Shown here piece after piece: positions 40,737-51,710 of a stretch of DNA of 64,000 bases. Both the position numbers and the translations under genes were made by a program. Position 1 is the first letter of the stretch, and each line of letters starts with the position of its first letter. The notes below the pieces were generated by a model. The model ran no database searches. It was not told the DNA's origin and was given only the letters and a program-made list of their open reading frames with translations. Source of the DNA: Fluviicola sp. (GTDB lineage: Bacteria > Bacteroidota > Bacteroidia > Flavobacteriales_D > Crocinitomicaceae); the NCBI GenBank assembly GCA_020849495.1, contig JADLGD010000111.1:1-64000 (forward strand), written 5' to 3'.

Positions 40737-42437
40737 TTAATTCAAACGTATTTCGGCAACAGATGCGCCAGTTTCTACCATTGGGAATACATTGTCTTCT
40801 TGCTTCACCACACATTCGAGTAAATAACTATCAGGAGAAGAAAGAAAATCGTTCAGGACACTTTCCAGGGCTTCTCTTTCATGAACTTGTTTTGCTTCCA
40901 CCCCATAAGCTGCGGCAATTGCACAAAAATTGGGGTTGACAATTTCAGTAAACGAATAGCGACGATCAAAAAACAATTGTTGCCATTGACGCACCATCCC
41001 CAAAAAGTTGTTGTTCAGAATCAAGATTTTTACTTTTAGTTGGAACTGTAAAATGGTTCCCAATTCTTGCAGAGTCATTTGAAAACCACCATCTCCAATG
41101 ATTGCGACAACCGTTTTTTCAGGAGCTCCTAAACTTGCACCGATTGCTGCTGGCAAACCAAATCCCATGGTACCCAAGCCACCTGAAGTGACATTCGTTC
41201 TTGGATCTTGGTAATGAAAATAGCGTGCTGTAACCATTTGGTGTTGACCCACATCCGTCACTACAATCAAATCATTTCGTTTTTTATTCAATTCAGACAA
41301 GCGGTGAACCACCTCTGCCATGCGCAAACTTTCTTCTTCAGGATGTATCGCCGCAGAAATGATTTCATCTTGTTCTACTTGCTCCAAATCTCGGAATTGT
41401 TGTAACCATTGACCGTGATTGCGATTTTCAACACGCTTTGTCAATTCAACCAGTGCTGTTTTAGCATCTGCATGAATGGCTACATCAGCTGGGATGATTT
41501 TATTCAACTCCGCAGCATCAATGTCAACATGAATCACTTTTGCTTGTTTGGCATAACGAGCAACATCACCTGTTACCCGATCATCGAAGCGCATTCCAAT
41601 TGCCAACAACACATCGCACTCATTCGTAAGTACATTAGGTGCATAATTCCCATGCATTCCTAAATAACCAACATACTGCGGATGGTCCGCTGGAAAAGCA
41701 CCCAAGCCAAGTAAGGTAGATGCTACAGGAATTCCAGTTTTATCTGCAAAATCCATTAATGCATCTTCCGCTTCACTCAATAAAATTCCTTGACCGATGA
41801 GTAAATAAGGTTTATGAGCAGCGTTCAATAGTTCAGCCGCCGATTGGATAGCATCCATTGACATTTTTGGCTGTGGAACATAGCTGCGAATACTCGTACA
41901 AGCTTGATAAGTAAAATCGCATTTACCGAATTGAGCATCTTTGGTAATATCCACTAAAACTGGACCTGGTCGACCAGTACGAGCTATGTAAAATGCTTTT
42001 GCCAATGCGGGTGCAATGTCTTCTGCTCTTGTTACTTGAACATTCCATTTGGTCACAGGCATTGAAATTCCAATCACATCCGTTTCTTGAAATGCATCCG
42101 TTCCTAATAGATGAGAAGCAACTTGTCCGGTGATACAAACAACTGGTGTAGAATCAATCATTGCATCAGCCAAACCTGTTATGAGATTCGTAGCTCCAGG
42201 GCCAGAAGTTGCGAAGACAACCCCTGTTTGTTTACTCACTCTTGCAAACCCTTGAGCAGCATGGATGGCACCTTGTTCATGACGGACTAAAATGTGTTTG
42301 ATTTCATCTTTGAAATCGTACAATGCATCGTAAATGGGCATGATTGCACCACCTGGGTAACCAAAAATTGTTTGAACTTTTTCTTCGCGCAAACAGTGCA
42401 TGACTGCTTCTGCGCCTGTAAGTTGTTTTGTTTTCAT
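40737..42437 (-). CDS. ilvB: Acetolactate synthase large subunit
   Basis: ThDP enzyme: [42 protein letters not shown]. Confidence 0.96.
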   Translation of the reverse strand: MKTKQLTGAEAVMHCLREEKVQTIFGYPGGAIMPIYDALYDFKDEIKHILVRHEQGAIHAAQGFARVSKQTGVVFATSGPGATNLITGLADAMIDSTPVVCITGQVASHLLGTDAFQETDVIGISMPVTKWNVQVTRAEDIAPALAKAFYIARTGRPGPVLVDITKDAQFGKCDFTYQACTSIRSYVPQPKMSMDAIQSAAELLNAAHKPYLLIGQGILLSEAEDALMDFADKTGIPVASTLLGLGAFPADHPQYVGYLGMHGNYAPNVLTNECDVLLAIGMRFDDRVTGDVARYAKQAKVIHVDIDAAELNKIIPADVAIHADAKTALVELTKRVENRNHGQWLQQFRDLEQVEQDEIISAAIHPEEESLRMAEVVHRLSELNKKRNDLIVVTDVGQHQMVTARYFHYQDPRTNVTSGGLGTMGFGLPAAIGASLGAPEKTVVAIIGDGGFQMTLQELGTILQFQLKVKILILNNNFLGMVRQWQQLFFDRRYSFTEIVNPNFCAIAAAYGVEAKQVHEREALESVLNDFLSSPDSYLLECVVKQEDNVFPMVETGASVAEIRLN

Positions 42438-42438
42438 A

Positions 42439-44118
42439 TTATAAATCTGTTACACAACCTTCTGAAGCACTTGAAACTGTTTTCAAGTATTTGTAAAGCA
42501 CGCCTTGTTTTACTTTGGGTTCAGGTTGCAGCCAAGATGCTTTTCGTTGTTCCAGTTCTGATTGACTCACATTGAGATGCAAGGTATTTGTACGAGCATC
42601 AATTGAAATAACATCGCCATCTTGAACCAATGCAATGGGTCCACCATCAAACGCTTCAGGAGTGATATGACCAACCACAAAACCGTGTGAGCCTCCAGAA
42701 AATCTTCCATCGGTAATCAATGCCACTTTATCTCCCAAACCTGCTCCCATGATGGCAGAAGTTGGTTTGAGCATTTCCGGCATTCCAGGTCCACCTTTTG
42801 GTCCACAATTTCGAATGACGACAACTGTTCCAGGAACAATTTTAGCACTTCTTACAGCAGTTATCACATCAGCTTCATCTTCAAAAACCATTGCTTTCCC
42901 TGAAAAAGTATGACCTTCTTTCCCAGATATTTTTGCTACTGCCCCTTTTGGAGCAAGATTTCCAAACAACATTTGTAAATGTCCATTTGCAGCAATTGGG
43001 TCTTCAATTTTTCGGATCACATCTTGATCTAAGGGTAAATCAGGAACTTCTGCTAAATTTTCAGCAAGCGTTTTTCCTGTAACGGTTAAACATTTACCAT
43101 CCAATAAGCCTTGATGCCACAAGTATTTCATCAGAGCTGGTACACCGCCAATTCGGTGCACATCTTCCATCAAATATTTTCCACTTGGTTTTAAATCTGC
43201 CAATACAGGAATACGATCTGAAACAGCCTGAAAATCTTTCAAGGTCAAAGTAATTCCTACTGAATGAGCCATTGCTATTAGATGCAAGACTGCATTCGTA
43301 GATCCACCCAAAACTGTCACCACAATCATCGCATTTTCAAAGGCTCTTCGCGTCATGATATCACGAGGTTTGATGTCTTTTTCCAATAAAAGTCGCATTG
43401 CTCTACCAGCATCTAAACATTCCTGTTGTTTTTCAGGGCTCAAAGCAGGATTGGAAGAGGAATAAGGCAAACTCATACCTAAAGCTTCTACAGAAGCAGC
43501 CATCGTATTTGCCGTGTACATTCCACCACAAGCACCTGCACCTGGACAAGCATTTTTAATGATTCCTTTGAAATCCTCTGGTGTCATTTTTCCATCCAAA
43601 CGTTGACCTAAAGCTTCGAAAGCAGAGACAATGTTGAGTGATTGACCTTTGTATTTTCCTGAATGGATCGTTCCTCCATAAAGCATGATTGCAGGTCTGT
43701 TTAGTCGACCCATCGCAATGACAGAACCGGGCATGTTTTTATCACAACCAACAACTGCTATCATTCCGTCATACCATTGAGCACCCATGACCGTTTCAAT
43801 GGAATCCGCTATCACATCTCTGGATACCAAAGAATAACGCATACCAGAAGTCCCGTTCGAAATACCATCACTCACACCAATGGAATGAAAAATCAAGCCC
43901 ACCATGTTTTTTTGTTGTACTCCTTCTTTGGCCACTTTTGCCAAATCATTCAAATGCATGTTACAGGTATTACCTTCGTAGCCAGTACTAACAATTCCTA
44001 CTTGCGCTTTCGTAAAATCGGCATCTGAAAAACCGATTCCGTACAACATGGCTTGAGCAGCAGGTTGAGTTTCATCTTGAGTGATGGTTTTACTGTATTT
44101 ATTTAGTTCCATGATCAA
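42439..44118 (-). CDS. ilvD: Dihydroxy-acid dehydratase
   Basis: [43 protein letters not shown]. Confidence 0.97.
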   Translation of the reverse strand: MIMELNKYSKTITQDETQPAAQAMLYGIGFSDADFTKAQVGIVSTGYEGNTCNMHLNDLAKVAKEGVQQKNMVGLIFHSIGVSDGISNGTSGMRYSLVSRDVIADSIETVMGAQWYDGMIAVVGCDKNMPGSVIAMGRLNRPAIMLYGGTIHSGKYKGQSLNIVSAFEALGQRLDGKMTPEDFKGIIKNACPGAGACGGMYTANTMAASVEALGMSLPYSSSNPALSPEKQQECLDAGRAMRLLLEKDIKPRDIMTRRAFENAMIVVTVLGGSTNAVLHLIAMAHSVGITLTLKDFQAVSDRIPVLADLKPSGKYLMEDVHRIGGVPALMKYLWHQGLLDGKCLTVTGKTLAENLAEVPDLPLDQDVIRKIEDPIAANGHLQMLFGNLAPKGAVAKISGKEGHTFSGKAMVFEDEADVITAVRSAKIVPGTVVVIRNCGPKGGPGMPEMLKPTSAIMGAGLGDKVALITDGRFSGGSHGFVVGHITPEAFDGGPIALVQDGDVISIDARTNTLHLNVSQSELEQRKASWLQPEPKVKQGVLYKYLKTVSSASEGCVTDL

Positions 44119-45005
44119 ACGTGTAATTGATGGTATTCATTCACAGAAACGCGCATGCGGTAGCGCAATTGGATCAAATGGCTCACGCTGTCTTCCCAAT
44201 TGAAAGGAAAGGTGTAATCATCTAACGATTTTAGTCCAGCTACTTCAGCAGCCGTTCCACAGAAAAATGCAGCATCGGCAGTTTTTACCTCATCTGCAGT
44301 GAAAAAGCGTTCTTCTACAGGTATTTCGAGTTCTTTTGCCAATTCAAAAACAGTAGCACGAGTAATTCCTGAGAGGATGTTACCAAGAGGAGCTGTGACT
44401 AATTTTCCGTCTTTTTCAAAAAAGAAATTTGCGCCAGGACCTTCAGCAATGTTTCCATTCATGTCTGTCAAAAGTGCTTCATCAAACCCTCTTTGTTTTG
44501 CTTCTGTTGTAGCCAAAATACTATTGGTGTAATGTCCAACAACTTTTGCTTCCACATGACAAGCTTTCGGATTCGGTCTTTGATAAGGAGAAAGGCTTAC
44601 TCGTAGTAACTGATCACCTAAATAATTGGCCCATTCCCAAGCCATGATGACAACATGTACCTCATCTGTTGGAGAAAGTGACATATTGTTTCCTAAATAC
44701 ACCAATGGTCGGATATACGCATCTGTCAAATTATTTCTTCGTAACAATTCATAGGTAATTGCTTCTAATTCAGCAGATGAATAAGGCAAATTGATGTGCA
44801 TCATTTTAGCTGAATAGTGCAAACGATCAAAATGCTCTTTGGCTTTAAAAATACGTGTCCCGTCTTCCGTGTCGTAAGAGCGAATCCCCTCAAACACACC
44901 GTTTCCATAATGCATGGTTTGGTTATACAAAGATGCAGTAGCATCTGAAGCTTTGACAAATTTTCCATTGAGGAAAAGCACCGTGTTGTTGTTAAAATAA
45001 CTCAT
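44115..45005 (-). CDS. ilvE: Branched-chain amino acid aminotransferase
   Basis: [37 protein letters not shown]. Confidence 0.95.
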   Translation of the reverse strand: MSYFNNNTVLFLNGKFVKASDATASLYNQTMHYGNGVFEGIRSYDTEDGTRIFKAKEHFDRLHYSAKMMHINLPYSSAELEAITYELLRRNNLTDAYIRPLVYLGNNMSLSPTDEVHVVIMAWEWANYLGDQLLRVSLSPYQRPNPKACHVEAKVVGHYTNSILATTEAKQRGFDEALLTDMNGNIAEGPGANFFFEKDGKLVTAPLGNILSGITRATVFELAKELEIPVEERFFTADEVKTADAAFFCGTAAEVAGLKSLDDYTFPFNWEDSVSHLIQLRYRMRVSVNEYHQLHV

Positions 45006-45023
45006 GTTGAAAATTGATTAAAT

Positions 45024-45053
45024 AAAAAAACCATCCCCCTTGCGAGGAATGGT
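45024..45053 (-). terminator. Attenuator terminator of the ilv operon
   Basis: Minus strand ACCATTCCT-cgcaag-GGGGATGGT then TTTTTT; ends 19 nt before the ilvE ATG. Confidence 0.85.
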
Positions 45054-45099
45054 GTACCTAAAACTGCTTTATGTTTTATTCTATACCAACCTCATTCAG

Positions 45100-45162
45100 T
45101 CATGTTCCAATAATGGAAATGACGCTAATAATGTTGTTGATATGGAATGCGTTGAATTTCAT
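45100..45162 (-). CDS. ilv leader peptide MKFNAFHINNIISVISIIGT
   Basis: ATG AAA TTC AAC GCA TTC CAT ATC AAC AAC ATT ATT AGC GTC ATT TCC ATT ATT GGA ACA TGA; 6 Ile and 1 Val in 20 codons; purine-rich upstream region. Confidence 0.85.
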   Translation of the reverse strand: MKFNAFHINNIISVISIIGT

Positions 45163-45181
45163 TTTTTCTCTTTTTGAAAGT

Positions 45182-45216
45182 CAGACATACACTGTCTCTT
45201 CACCAGTATATGTCTG
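45182..45216. other. 13-bp inverted repeat upstream of the ilv leader
   Basis: CAGACATACACTG-tctcttcac-CAGTATATGTCTG, one mismatch. Confidence 0.7.
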
Positions 45217-45258
45217 AACTTTACATTTAATGTAGCTTCGTAGTTGTGTGTGACAAGA

Positions 45259-46789
45259 TTATTTGAAGAGTTTAGTAGTATAATTTGTTTCTTGATTATC
45301 AAATGAAATCAAATAGATACCTGAATTCAATGATTGATTGATGGGAACCTTCACAGAATATTCGCTCGGTTTCAAATCCAACTCAAGTTCTTGGATCACT
45401 TGTCCAAGGACATTGACCAATGTTAATTTCACTGTTTTCTGACGGTTTACATCGTAATTGACAGTCAAGGTATTTGTTTCATTGTTGAATCCAAGTTGGA
45501 AACCGTAAGGATTATCGAACTGACATGCACTATTTACAGCAATTGTTTCAAGGTGTGTTATCTTTCCGTCTTCATCCACTTGAGACAATTTATAATAATT
45601 GATTCCCAAATCAGCTCCAGTATCGATGTACTTGTACACATGACTAGATGTTGTACTACCAGCGCCTTTGATGGAATCAAGGAAAACAAAATCGGGGTGC
45701 TCTTCAGATGCTCTTTCAAGGATGAAGTATTCGTTTTTGCGTTCTGATTCTGTTTTGAAATTCAACACAACTCCTTCTTCTTTTTTACAAATTGCAGTAA
45801 AGTTGGAAAGCTCAACAGGTAATGGACTTGGTTCTGTAGTAAAACTACTTGCTTCCAAATAAACTACACTTTCGTATGCACCGTCTGAAAGATCCATGAT
45901 GATCATTCGAATGTGATACGTTTGACCAGGGGTTAATCCACTTTGACTAGCCGTCAAAATACGTGTGTTTCCATTCATTTGTGTACCATCAATAGTTCCC
46001 AAAAAATCTACTGTAGGACTTCCATTAACCCAAGAAGGATTCGCTGCTGTACATTTTGCTGCGCTTGGTCCTCCACCAGAAGAACCTACCACACCATTGT
46101 TTACTGAATTGATGGAAACAATTGAACCATTACTTAAACGAGCAATGTTTTTTTGCATCATTGGTATAACCTTGACCACCTGTAACTCCAGGACCACTCA
46201 ATAAAAATCCGAATCGATCACTGTAATCAGAACATTGATAATTGATCAAACCGCTGTTATCTGAATATTCTTCAGATCCAAAAATATAGCGGAAAGAAGC
46301 ATTCGATGAAACAGGAACAAAATCAAATTCAAGAATAGCAGTGTTATAATAGGTGCCACCACCAGCTAGCACATTCAAGTCGTTTTGTACTGTTGGACAT
46401 GTTCCACCTTTACGTATTTCGTTAGCAGTACAGCTAACATAATTTCTTGTGTATTGTGTTGCTTTCGGGTTAGCTCCAAGAGTTAAAGGAAGTTCACTTG
46501 TGTGTCCTGTTGTGAGTACAACTCCTGAACTGATTCCCATTTGTGTAGCTGTGGTAGTAGCTGTTGTAAAATAGCCTACTTGATAACGAGAGGTTTGATT
46601 GTACACTCCACTGAAAGTAACATTGGAAATCACGGTTCCACTTGTTGATGGAACTAAGACTCCATCGACTAATTGTGTAGGTGTATATAAAGTATTGTTG
46701 ATTGTTAGTTGACCGTAGCAAACTGAAATCAAAGTCAACAAACTAGTTGTAATGATTGACAATAAAACGAAGGTAAAATACTTTTTCAT
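45259..46789 (-). pseudogene. Choice-of-anchor-L / T9SS adhesin-like gene interrupted by a frameshift (ORFs 46130..46789 and 45259..46197)
   Basis: Upstream ORF carries FRYIFGSEEYSD...FGFLLSGPGVTGGQGYTNDAK; the continuation NIARLSNGSIVSINSVNNG lies in another frame after an A7 run; C-terminal T9SS domain NSGIYLISFDNQETNYTTKLFK. Confidence 0.75.
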
Positions 46790-46903
46790 GTTAGCGCAGT
46801 TTTAAGTCTCTGTTACCAGATGACGAAACGAAACTACATGGAAGATGAACACAAAAAAAATCTTTGTTGTCTGTTGCTAGAATACGCCGTGAACCGCCTG
46901 TTT

Positions 46904-46934
46904 TAGGGGTGAATGGTTGTTTTCTAGGGGTGAA
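46904..46934. promoter_or_regulatory. 10-bp direct repeat with 21-bp period, candidate LytTR site
   Basis: TAGGGGTGAA at 46904-46913 and 46925-46934. Confidence 0.55.
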
Positions 46935-46937
46935 GTG

Positions 46938-47708
46938 TTAGTTCAAATAATCGTTTATTTGCAATCTTCTTGATACTGGAATCTCAAAATCAAGCTGTTC
47001 CATTTGAATGCGATAAGCTTGAGATTTACCTTTCACTTCCTTCACAAAAAGCTTATTGATGACGTAGGATTTATGAACCCTCAAGAAAGAATTATTGGCT
47101 TGTGAAACGAGTTCTTCTACTTTTCGCATAGAGATTCTTTCAAGACGTTTTTGAACTTGTTCCTTTTGATCAATGAAATAAATATTGATGTAATTATCAT
47201 TTGCTTCGAAACAAATTAATGATTCAAAAGGAAGGTCAAATATTGCTTTTCCTTTGGTATTCTCTAGAACGAAATGTTGCGGTTTTTCAAATGAATCATT
47301 TGTGTTTTCTTGAGTAGAGATGGTACCAACTAGTTGAATGTCTTGCATTAAATTCACCAAATAATGAAAAGCTGCTAAGACAAATCCTACAATGAAAAAT
47401 CCTGCAAAAAATGCGATGTAATAAACGCTAGCTATGCTAAATAGTACAGCTACAAGTAGTGAAGTGAGGCTTGTTGCAATAAGAAATGTGAATGATTCAC
47501 TGAGGAGTGAATTCCAAGCACGTTTTACGCGAATCCATTCAATCACATAATAAACCAATCCAGAAATGGAAGCAATGATGAGTAATTCCAACCAATCAGA
47601 TTGCAAAGCAGTTGAAAAAGCATGAAAGCCAAAAAACCATGCAACCAATGCTATCGCAAGTGTAAAAACAAGCGCTCGAAACCATCTATTTGTAAAGTAT
47701 TGGATCAT
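46938..47708 (-). CDS. Membrane-anchored LytTR-domain transcriptional regulator
   Basis: Four hydrophobic segments then LytTR domain (FEANDNYINIYFIDQKEQVQKRLERISMRKVEEL...FLRVHKSYVIN). Confidence 0.88.
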   Translation of the reverse strand: MIQYFTNRWFRALVFTLAIALVAWFFGFHAFSTALQSDWLELLIIASISGLVYYVIEWIRVKRAWNSLLSESFTFLIATSLTSLLVAVLFSIASVYYIAFFAGFFIVGFVLAAFHYLVNLMQDIQLVGTISTQENTNDSFEKPQHFVLENTKGKAIFDLPFESLICFEANDNYINIYFIDQKEQVQKRLERISMRKVEELVSQANNSFLRVHKSYVINKLFVKEVKGKSQAYRIQMEQLDFEIPVSRRLQINDYLN

Positions 47709-48832
47709 GCTTTTGGACTTACTAAGCGTTTAACGCCAATGATTACAACTGTTATCAAAGCAAACATGGCAACAAGACTAAAGATAGCAATCCGCCAATC
47801 AAATTTGCGTAAATCTTTCATTGCTTGCGCATTTTTTTCAGCCAGTTCTTTTTGTTCTTTCAAGAATTTTATTTCCAATTGTTTTTGTTGAAGCGCATTT
47901 TGATAGGTCAAATCTTCCAACTGATTTTTCACTAAATTACTTTGCAATTGCTTGTTCAATTCAATGTATTGCAATAAATAACGATTCGCTAAATGGTCAT
48001 CGCCTGAAAGCTGATAAGCTTCAGATAAAAACAAGTAGTTTTCTAGTAATTCACTCTTGAATTGGTATTTTTTCGCTAATTGTTCCGCTTGTTTTAAAAT
48101 GTCAATCGCTGCTGTTGTTTGTTTTTGTTCTAAAGCAGCTTGACCTTTTAATTTAGTAAAAATCACTTCAGCCTCCTGATCCATTTCTTTGGATTCCAAA
48201 TCAGCAAATAAACTAGTTGCATCAGAAAAGCGTTTGGTTTTGACATAGACTTCAGCTAAACCTAATTGTGCATAGACAACACCAATTTCATTTTTATTCT
48301 TTTTTTCCAACAGCAAGGAAGATGTATAAAAGCTCAAGGCTTCATCAAATTGATTCAATGCCGAATAACAATCACCTAAATTGAACAAGCGAATGGATTT
48401 TTGCAAAGGTTGATTCAATTCTTCTTCAATCTTCAAACTTCGATTAAAATAGTCAATGGCTTTGGTGTAATTTTCCTGTAAAACATACAATATCCCAATA
48501 TTATTCAAACAAGCGGAGATTCTTCCTTTATCTTTTAACGTTTCAGCTACACTCAAGGCTTTAAGATTGTAACTCAAAGCAGAAACATAATACCCTCTGT
48601 TTTTATTGACAATTCCAGCAACAGTAAATGCGTTGATGAGATAAATACTGGGTTTAACTTGGGATTGTTCGATGATGATTTGGGCAATTTCTAGTGGATC
48701 ACCTTTTCCTGTTTCTAAGCGTTTGAATTGTTCTTGATCAAGTTGTTGTAAACTTGCATGCGACCATTCTTTTTGTTGTCCGAAAGAAAACAAAACAGTA
48801 TGTAAAAACAGCATAAAAAGCACTACACGCAT
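47705..48832 (-). CDS. Secreted/membrane TPR protein paired with the LytTR regulator
   Basis: Signal peptide, TPRs, coiled coil, C-terminal TM; 4-nt overlap with the LytTR gene. Confidence 0.85.
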   Translation of the reverse strand: MRVVLFMLFLHTVLFSFGQQKEWSHASLQQLDQEQFKRLETGKGDPLEIAQIIIEQSQVKPSIYLINAFTVAGIVNKNRGYYVSALSYNLKALSVAETLKDKGRISACLNNIGILYVLQENYTKAIDYFNRSLKIEEELNQPLQKSIRLFNLGDCYSALNQFDEALSFYTSSLLLEKKNKNEIGVVYAQLGLAEVYVKTKRFSDATSLFADLESKEMDQEAEVIFTKLKGQAALEQKQTTAAIDILKQAEQLAKKYQFKSELLENYLFLSEAYQLSGDDHLANRYLLQYIELNKQLQSNLVKNQLEDLTYQNALQQKQLEIKFLKEQKELAEKNAQAMKDLRKFDWRIAIFSLVAMFALITVVIIGVKRLVSPKA

Positions 48833-48893
48833 GGCTTAAAAATACAATTTATCTCGTGATTGGAAACGAAAACAATTGCAGATTACCGAAAAA

Positions 48894-50276
48894 TCAATCA
48901 AAACGAAAGGCTAAAACGCACAAATCATCCACTTGATCCAAAGAACCTTTCCAATCTAAAAATGTTTGTTCAATGATAACTTGTTGATCTTTTAAAGAAA
49001 GATGACTGATCGACTTTAACAATTCTTGAAAAGGTTTGTATTTGAATTTCTTGCCTTTTAAGCCTCCAAACTGATCCGCAAAACCATCCGTAAACAAATA
49101 CAACACATCTCCTTTTTGAATATCGATTGAGTGAGTTGTAAACGGTTCTGGGTGTTCGGTATAGCCAATTGCTTGACGATTTCCTTTGATTTCAATTAAC
49201 TCAAAACCTTCAGCAGCTTCGTTTTTACGTATGATCCAAATGGGGTTGTTTGCTCCAGCCCAAAACAATTGATTGTTCTTGATACTCAGCATGGAAATAT
49301 CCATCCCGTCTTTGATTTGTTCGCCTTTTTTGGAAAATGATTCCAACACCAACGTGCGTGTTTTATCTAAAATTGCACCTGGCTCTGAGAGTTTAAATTC
49401 TTTCACACTTGTATTCAAGGCATTGCAACAAACCACCGAAACCAATGCGCCTGGTACACCATGACCCGTACAATCTGCAACAGCAATCAAAAAGGTGTCA
49501 TCTATTTTTTCAGCCCAATAAAAATCTCCCGCAACAATATCTTTAGGTCGGTACAAAACAAAATTGTTTGGCAATACATTGGTTATGAATTCGACAGAAG
49601 GAAAAATGGCTTCTTGCAAACGTTTTGCATAATTGATACTATCCGTGATCTCTTTGTTTTTCTCTTCAACTTGTTTCAATGTAATCTTTAATTGTTCCTC
49701 TGCAAGGTGTCTGAGTTTCACTTCTCTTCGAAAAGAAATATTCCATAAAACAAAAGCTATTAAAAGCAAGATAATTCCTGTAAAAATCATGTAGGTACTT
49801 CCGTACCAATGCATCAAACGAGCAAGCAATCCGAAACAAATCAACAAAATGGAAACTAAATCCAACATGTTTAAGAGCAGACTTCTTCCACTAACAATTC
49901 CCTTGCGTTTTTCGTAACGATTTTTAATAATCAAAGGCAATGCTGCTCCTGTGAATAGAAAAACCGCAAAAATAATTTCAACAGAAGCGCCTATCCAATG
50001 ACTGAGTTTACTAACGATACCCAATAACAACAAAGTAGATGAAATGATACTAAAAATGGTGATGATTCGATTTCTTTTCTGAATGTTCGAATGGTAATAA
50101 ATAAACGAAACACTCCAAGTCATTCCTGTTATCGATACAATCAATAGCAAAAAGGCCAAATATGCTGGTTCAACTATTCCTTGGCTTACAATGATCCATG
50201 CAATCAACCCTAAAAAGATGAAGCATGAGAAAAGTAGAATGTATTTTCCAATTGTATTTGTCCGATGTTTAGTCAT
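48894..50276 (-). CDS. Membrane PP2C/SpoIIE-type serine phosphatase
   Basis: DIVAGDFYWAEKIDDTFLIAVADCTGHGVPGALVS; DGFADQFGG; N-terminal TM segments. Confidence 0.92.
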   Translation of the reverse strand: MTKHRTNTIGKYILLFSCFIFLGLIAWIIVSQGIVEPAYLAFLLLIVSITGMTWSVSFIYYHSNIQKRNRIITIFSIISSTLLLLGIVSKLSHWIGASVEIIFAVFLFTGAALPLIIKNRYEKRKGIVSGRSLLLNMLDLVSILLICFGLLARLMHWYGSTYMIFTGIILLLIAFVLWNISFRREVKLRHLAEEQLKITLKQVEEKNKEITDSINYAKRLQEAIFPSVEFITNVLPNNFVLYRPKDIVAGDFYWAEKIDDTFLIAVADCTGHGVPGALVSVVCCNALNTSVKEFKLSEPGAILDKTRTLVLESFSKKGEQIKDGMDISMLSIKNNQLFWAGANNPIWIIRKNEAAEGFELIEIKGNRQAIGYTEHPEPFTTHSIDIQKGDVLYLFTDGFADQFGGLKGKKFKYKPFQELLKSISHLSLKDQQVIIEQTFLDWKGSLDQVDDLCVLAFRFD

Positions 50277-50370
50277 TAACAGAAAGAATGTGGTTCAAAA
50301 ATAATGGAAATCAACCAGTATCAAACAACAACTGATTGATTACAAGGTTTTTTAAGTAGTAAATATTCAA

Positions 50371-50405
50371 AAACAAAAAAGTTGTACCCAAAAGAATACA
50401 ACTTT
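50371..50405 (-). terminator. Intrinsic terminator after prfB
   Basis: Minus strand AAAGTTGTA-ttcttttggg-TACAACTTTTTTG. Confidence 0.75.
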
Positions 50406-50427
50406 AAATCTTTCAATTGGAAAGCTC

Positions 50428-51510
50428 TTAGTTTCCGTACATCATTAAATACGATTTCAAAAAAGGCGTCAATTCACCATTCAATACTTTATCCGGATCG
50501 TTGACCATGAAGTCCGTGCGGTGATCTTTCACACGTCTGTCATCCAAAACATAACTGCGGATTTGAGATCCCCATTCAATTTTCTTTTTACCTGCCTCAA
50601 TTTGATCACGCGATTCTGCACGTTTGCGCAATTCGATTTCGTATAATTGAGAGCGTAACAATTGCATGGCTTTCTCTTTGTTGGCTAATTGCGAACGCGA
50701 TTCCGAGTTTTCAATGATGATTCCTGAAGGAGCATGTCGTAAACGAACCGCTGTTTCAACCTTGTTGACATTTTGTCCACCAGCACCACCCGAACGGAAG
50801 GTTTCAAATGAAATATCAGCAGGATTGATGTAAATTTCAATCGTGTCATCCACTGAAGGATACACATAAACTGAAGCAAACGAAGTCATGCGTTTTCCTT
50901 GCGCATTGTAAGGACTCACACGCACCAAGCGATGAATACCGTTTTCACCTTTCAAATATCCGAAGGCAAATTCACCTTCCACTTCTAATGTAACGGTTTT
51001 GATACCAGCCACATCGCCTTCTTGGAAGTTCAATTCTTTTACTTTGTAACCGCTTTTCTCTGCCCACATCAAGTACATGCGCATGAGCATTCCTGCCCAA
51101 TCACAAGCTTCTGTACCACCAGCACCAGCAGTGATTTGGATCACAGCGCTCAACGCATCTTCTTCACCAGAGAGCATGTTTTTCAATTCTACTTCTTCTA
51201 CTTCTAAAAGCAAGGCTTGATATGCATCGTCGCATTCTGATTCTTCTGCAGCACCTTCACGTACAAAATCCATCAACACTTCCAGGTCATCACCTTGTGC
51301 TTTCAGATGTTTGTATGATTCGATCCAGAATTTCAATCCGCGGATATTTTTCATCATGACCTCCGCTTTTTTAGGGTCGTCCCAAAAGCCTGGATCTTGT
51401 GTTTTCAATTCCTGTTCTCTCAATTCCATTTCTTTTTCTGGAATCTTCAAATAACTCGCAATTGCATCGATGCGTTGTTGTACTTCTTTGAGTTGGTCAC
51501 TGTTTACCAT
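50428..51510 (-). CDS. prfB: Peptide chain release factor 2, continuous ORF
   Basis: [43 protein letters not shown]. Confidence 0.94.
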   Translation of the reverse strand: MVNSDQLKEVQQRIDAIASYLKIPEKEMELREQELKTQDPGFWDDPKKAEVMMKNIRGLKFWIESYKHLKAQGDDLEVLMDFVREGAAEESECDDAYQALLLEVEEVELKNMLSGEEDALSAVIQITAGAGGTEACDWAGMLMRMYLMWAEKSGYKVKELNFQEGDVAGIKTVTLEVEGEFAFGYLKGENGIHRLVRVSPYNAQGKRMTSFASVYVYPSVDDTIEIYINPADISFETFRSGGAGGQNVNKVETAVRLRHAPSGIIIENSESRSQLANKEKAMQLLRSQLYEIELRKRAESRDQIEAGKKKIEWGSQIRSYVLDDRRVKDHRTDFMVNDPDKVLNGELTPFLKSYLMMYGN

Positions 51511-51616
51511 GCGGCAAAGGTAATTGAAAGATAGAGAAAATGAAAATGGTGAAATTTAAGTTCTCAAAATAAGGTTGTATTTCATCCTTCTGTAACTAAG
51601 ATTTCATTCCTAGGGG

Positions 51617-51646
51617 TTTGAAACGATGAGAAAAAAACTACATTTG
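51617..51646 (+). promoter_or_regulatory. gcvH promoter
   Basis: TTTG-N18-TACATTTG, exact TAnnTTTG. Confidence 0.6.
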
Positions 51647-51710
51647 TTGTCGAAAAGTTCAAGTTTGTTTTAGCGGACTTGATTTCACTAACGAAAAAAA
51701 CAATAAAAGA

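Noticed and set aside
46148-46154. Programmed translational frameshift at A7
   Set aside because: The join needs +1 (or -2), not the -1 shift typical of A-rich slippery sites, and no stimulatory stem was seen; an indel or transcription slippage is more likely.
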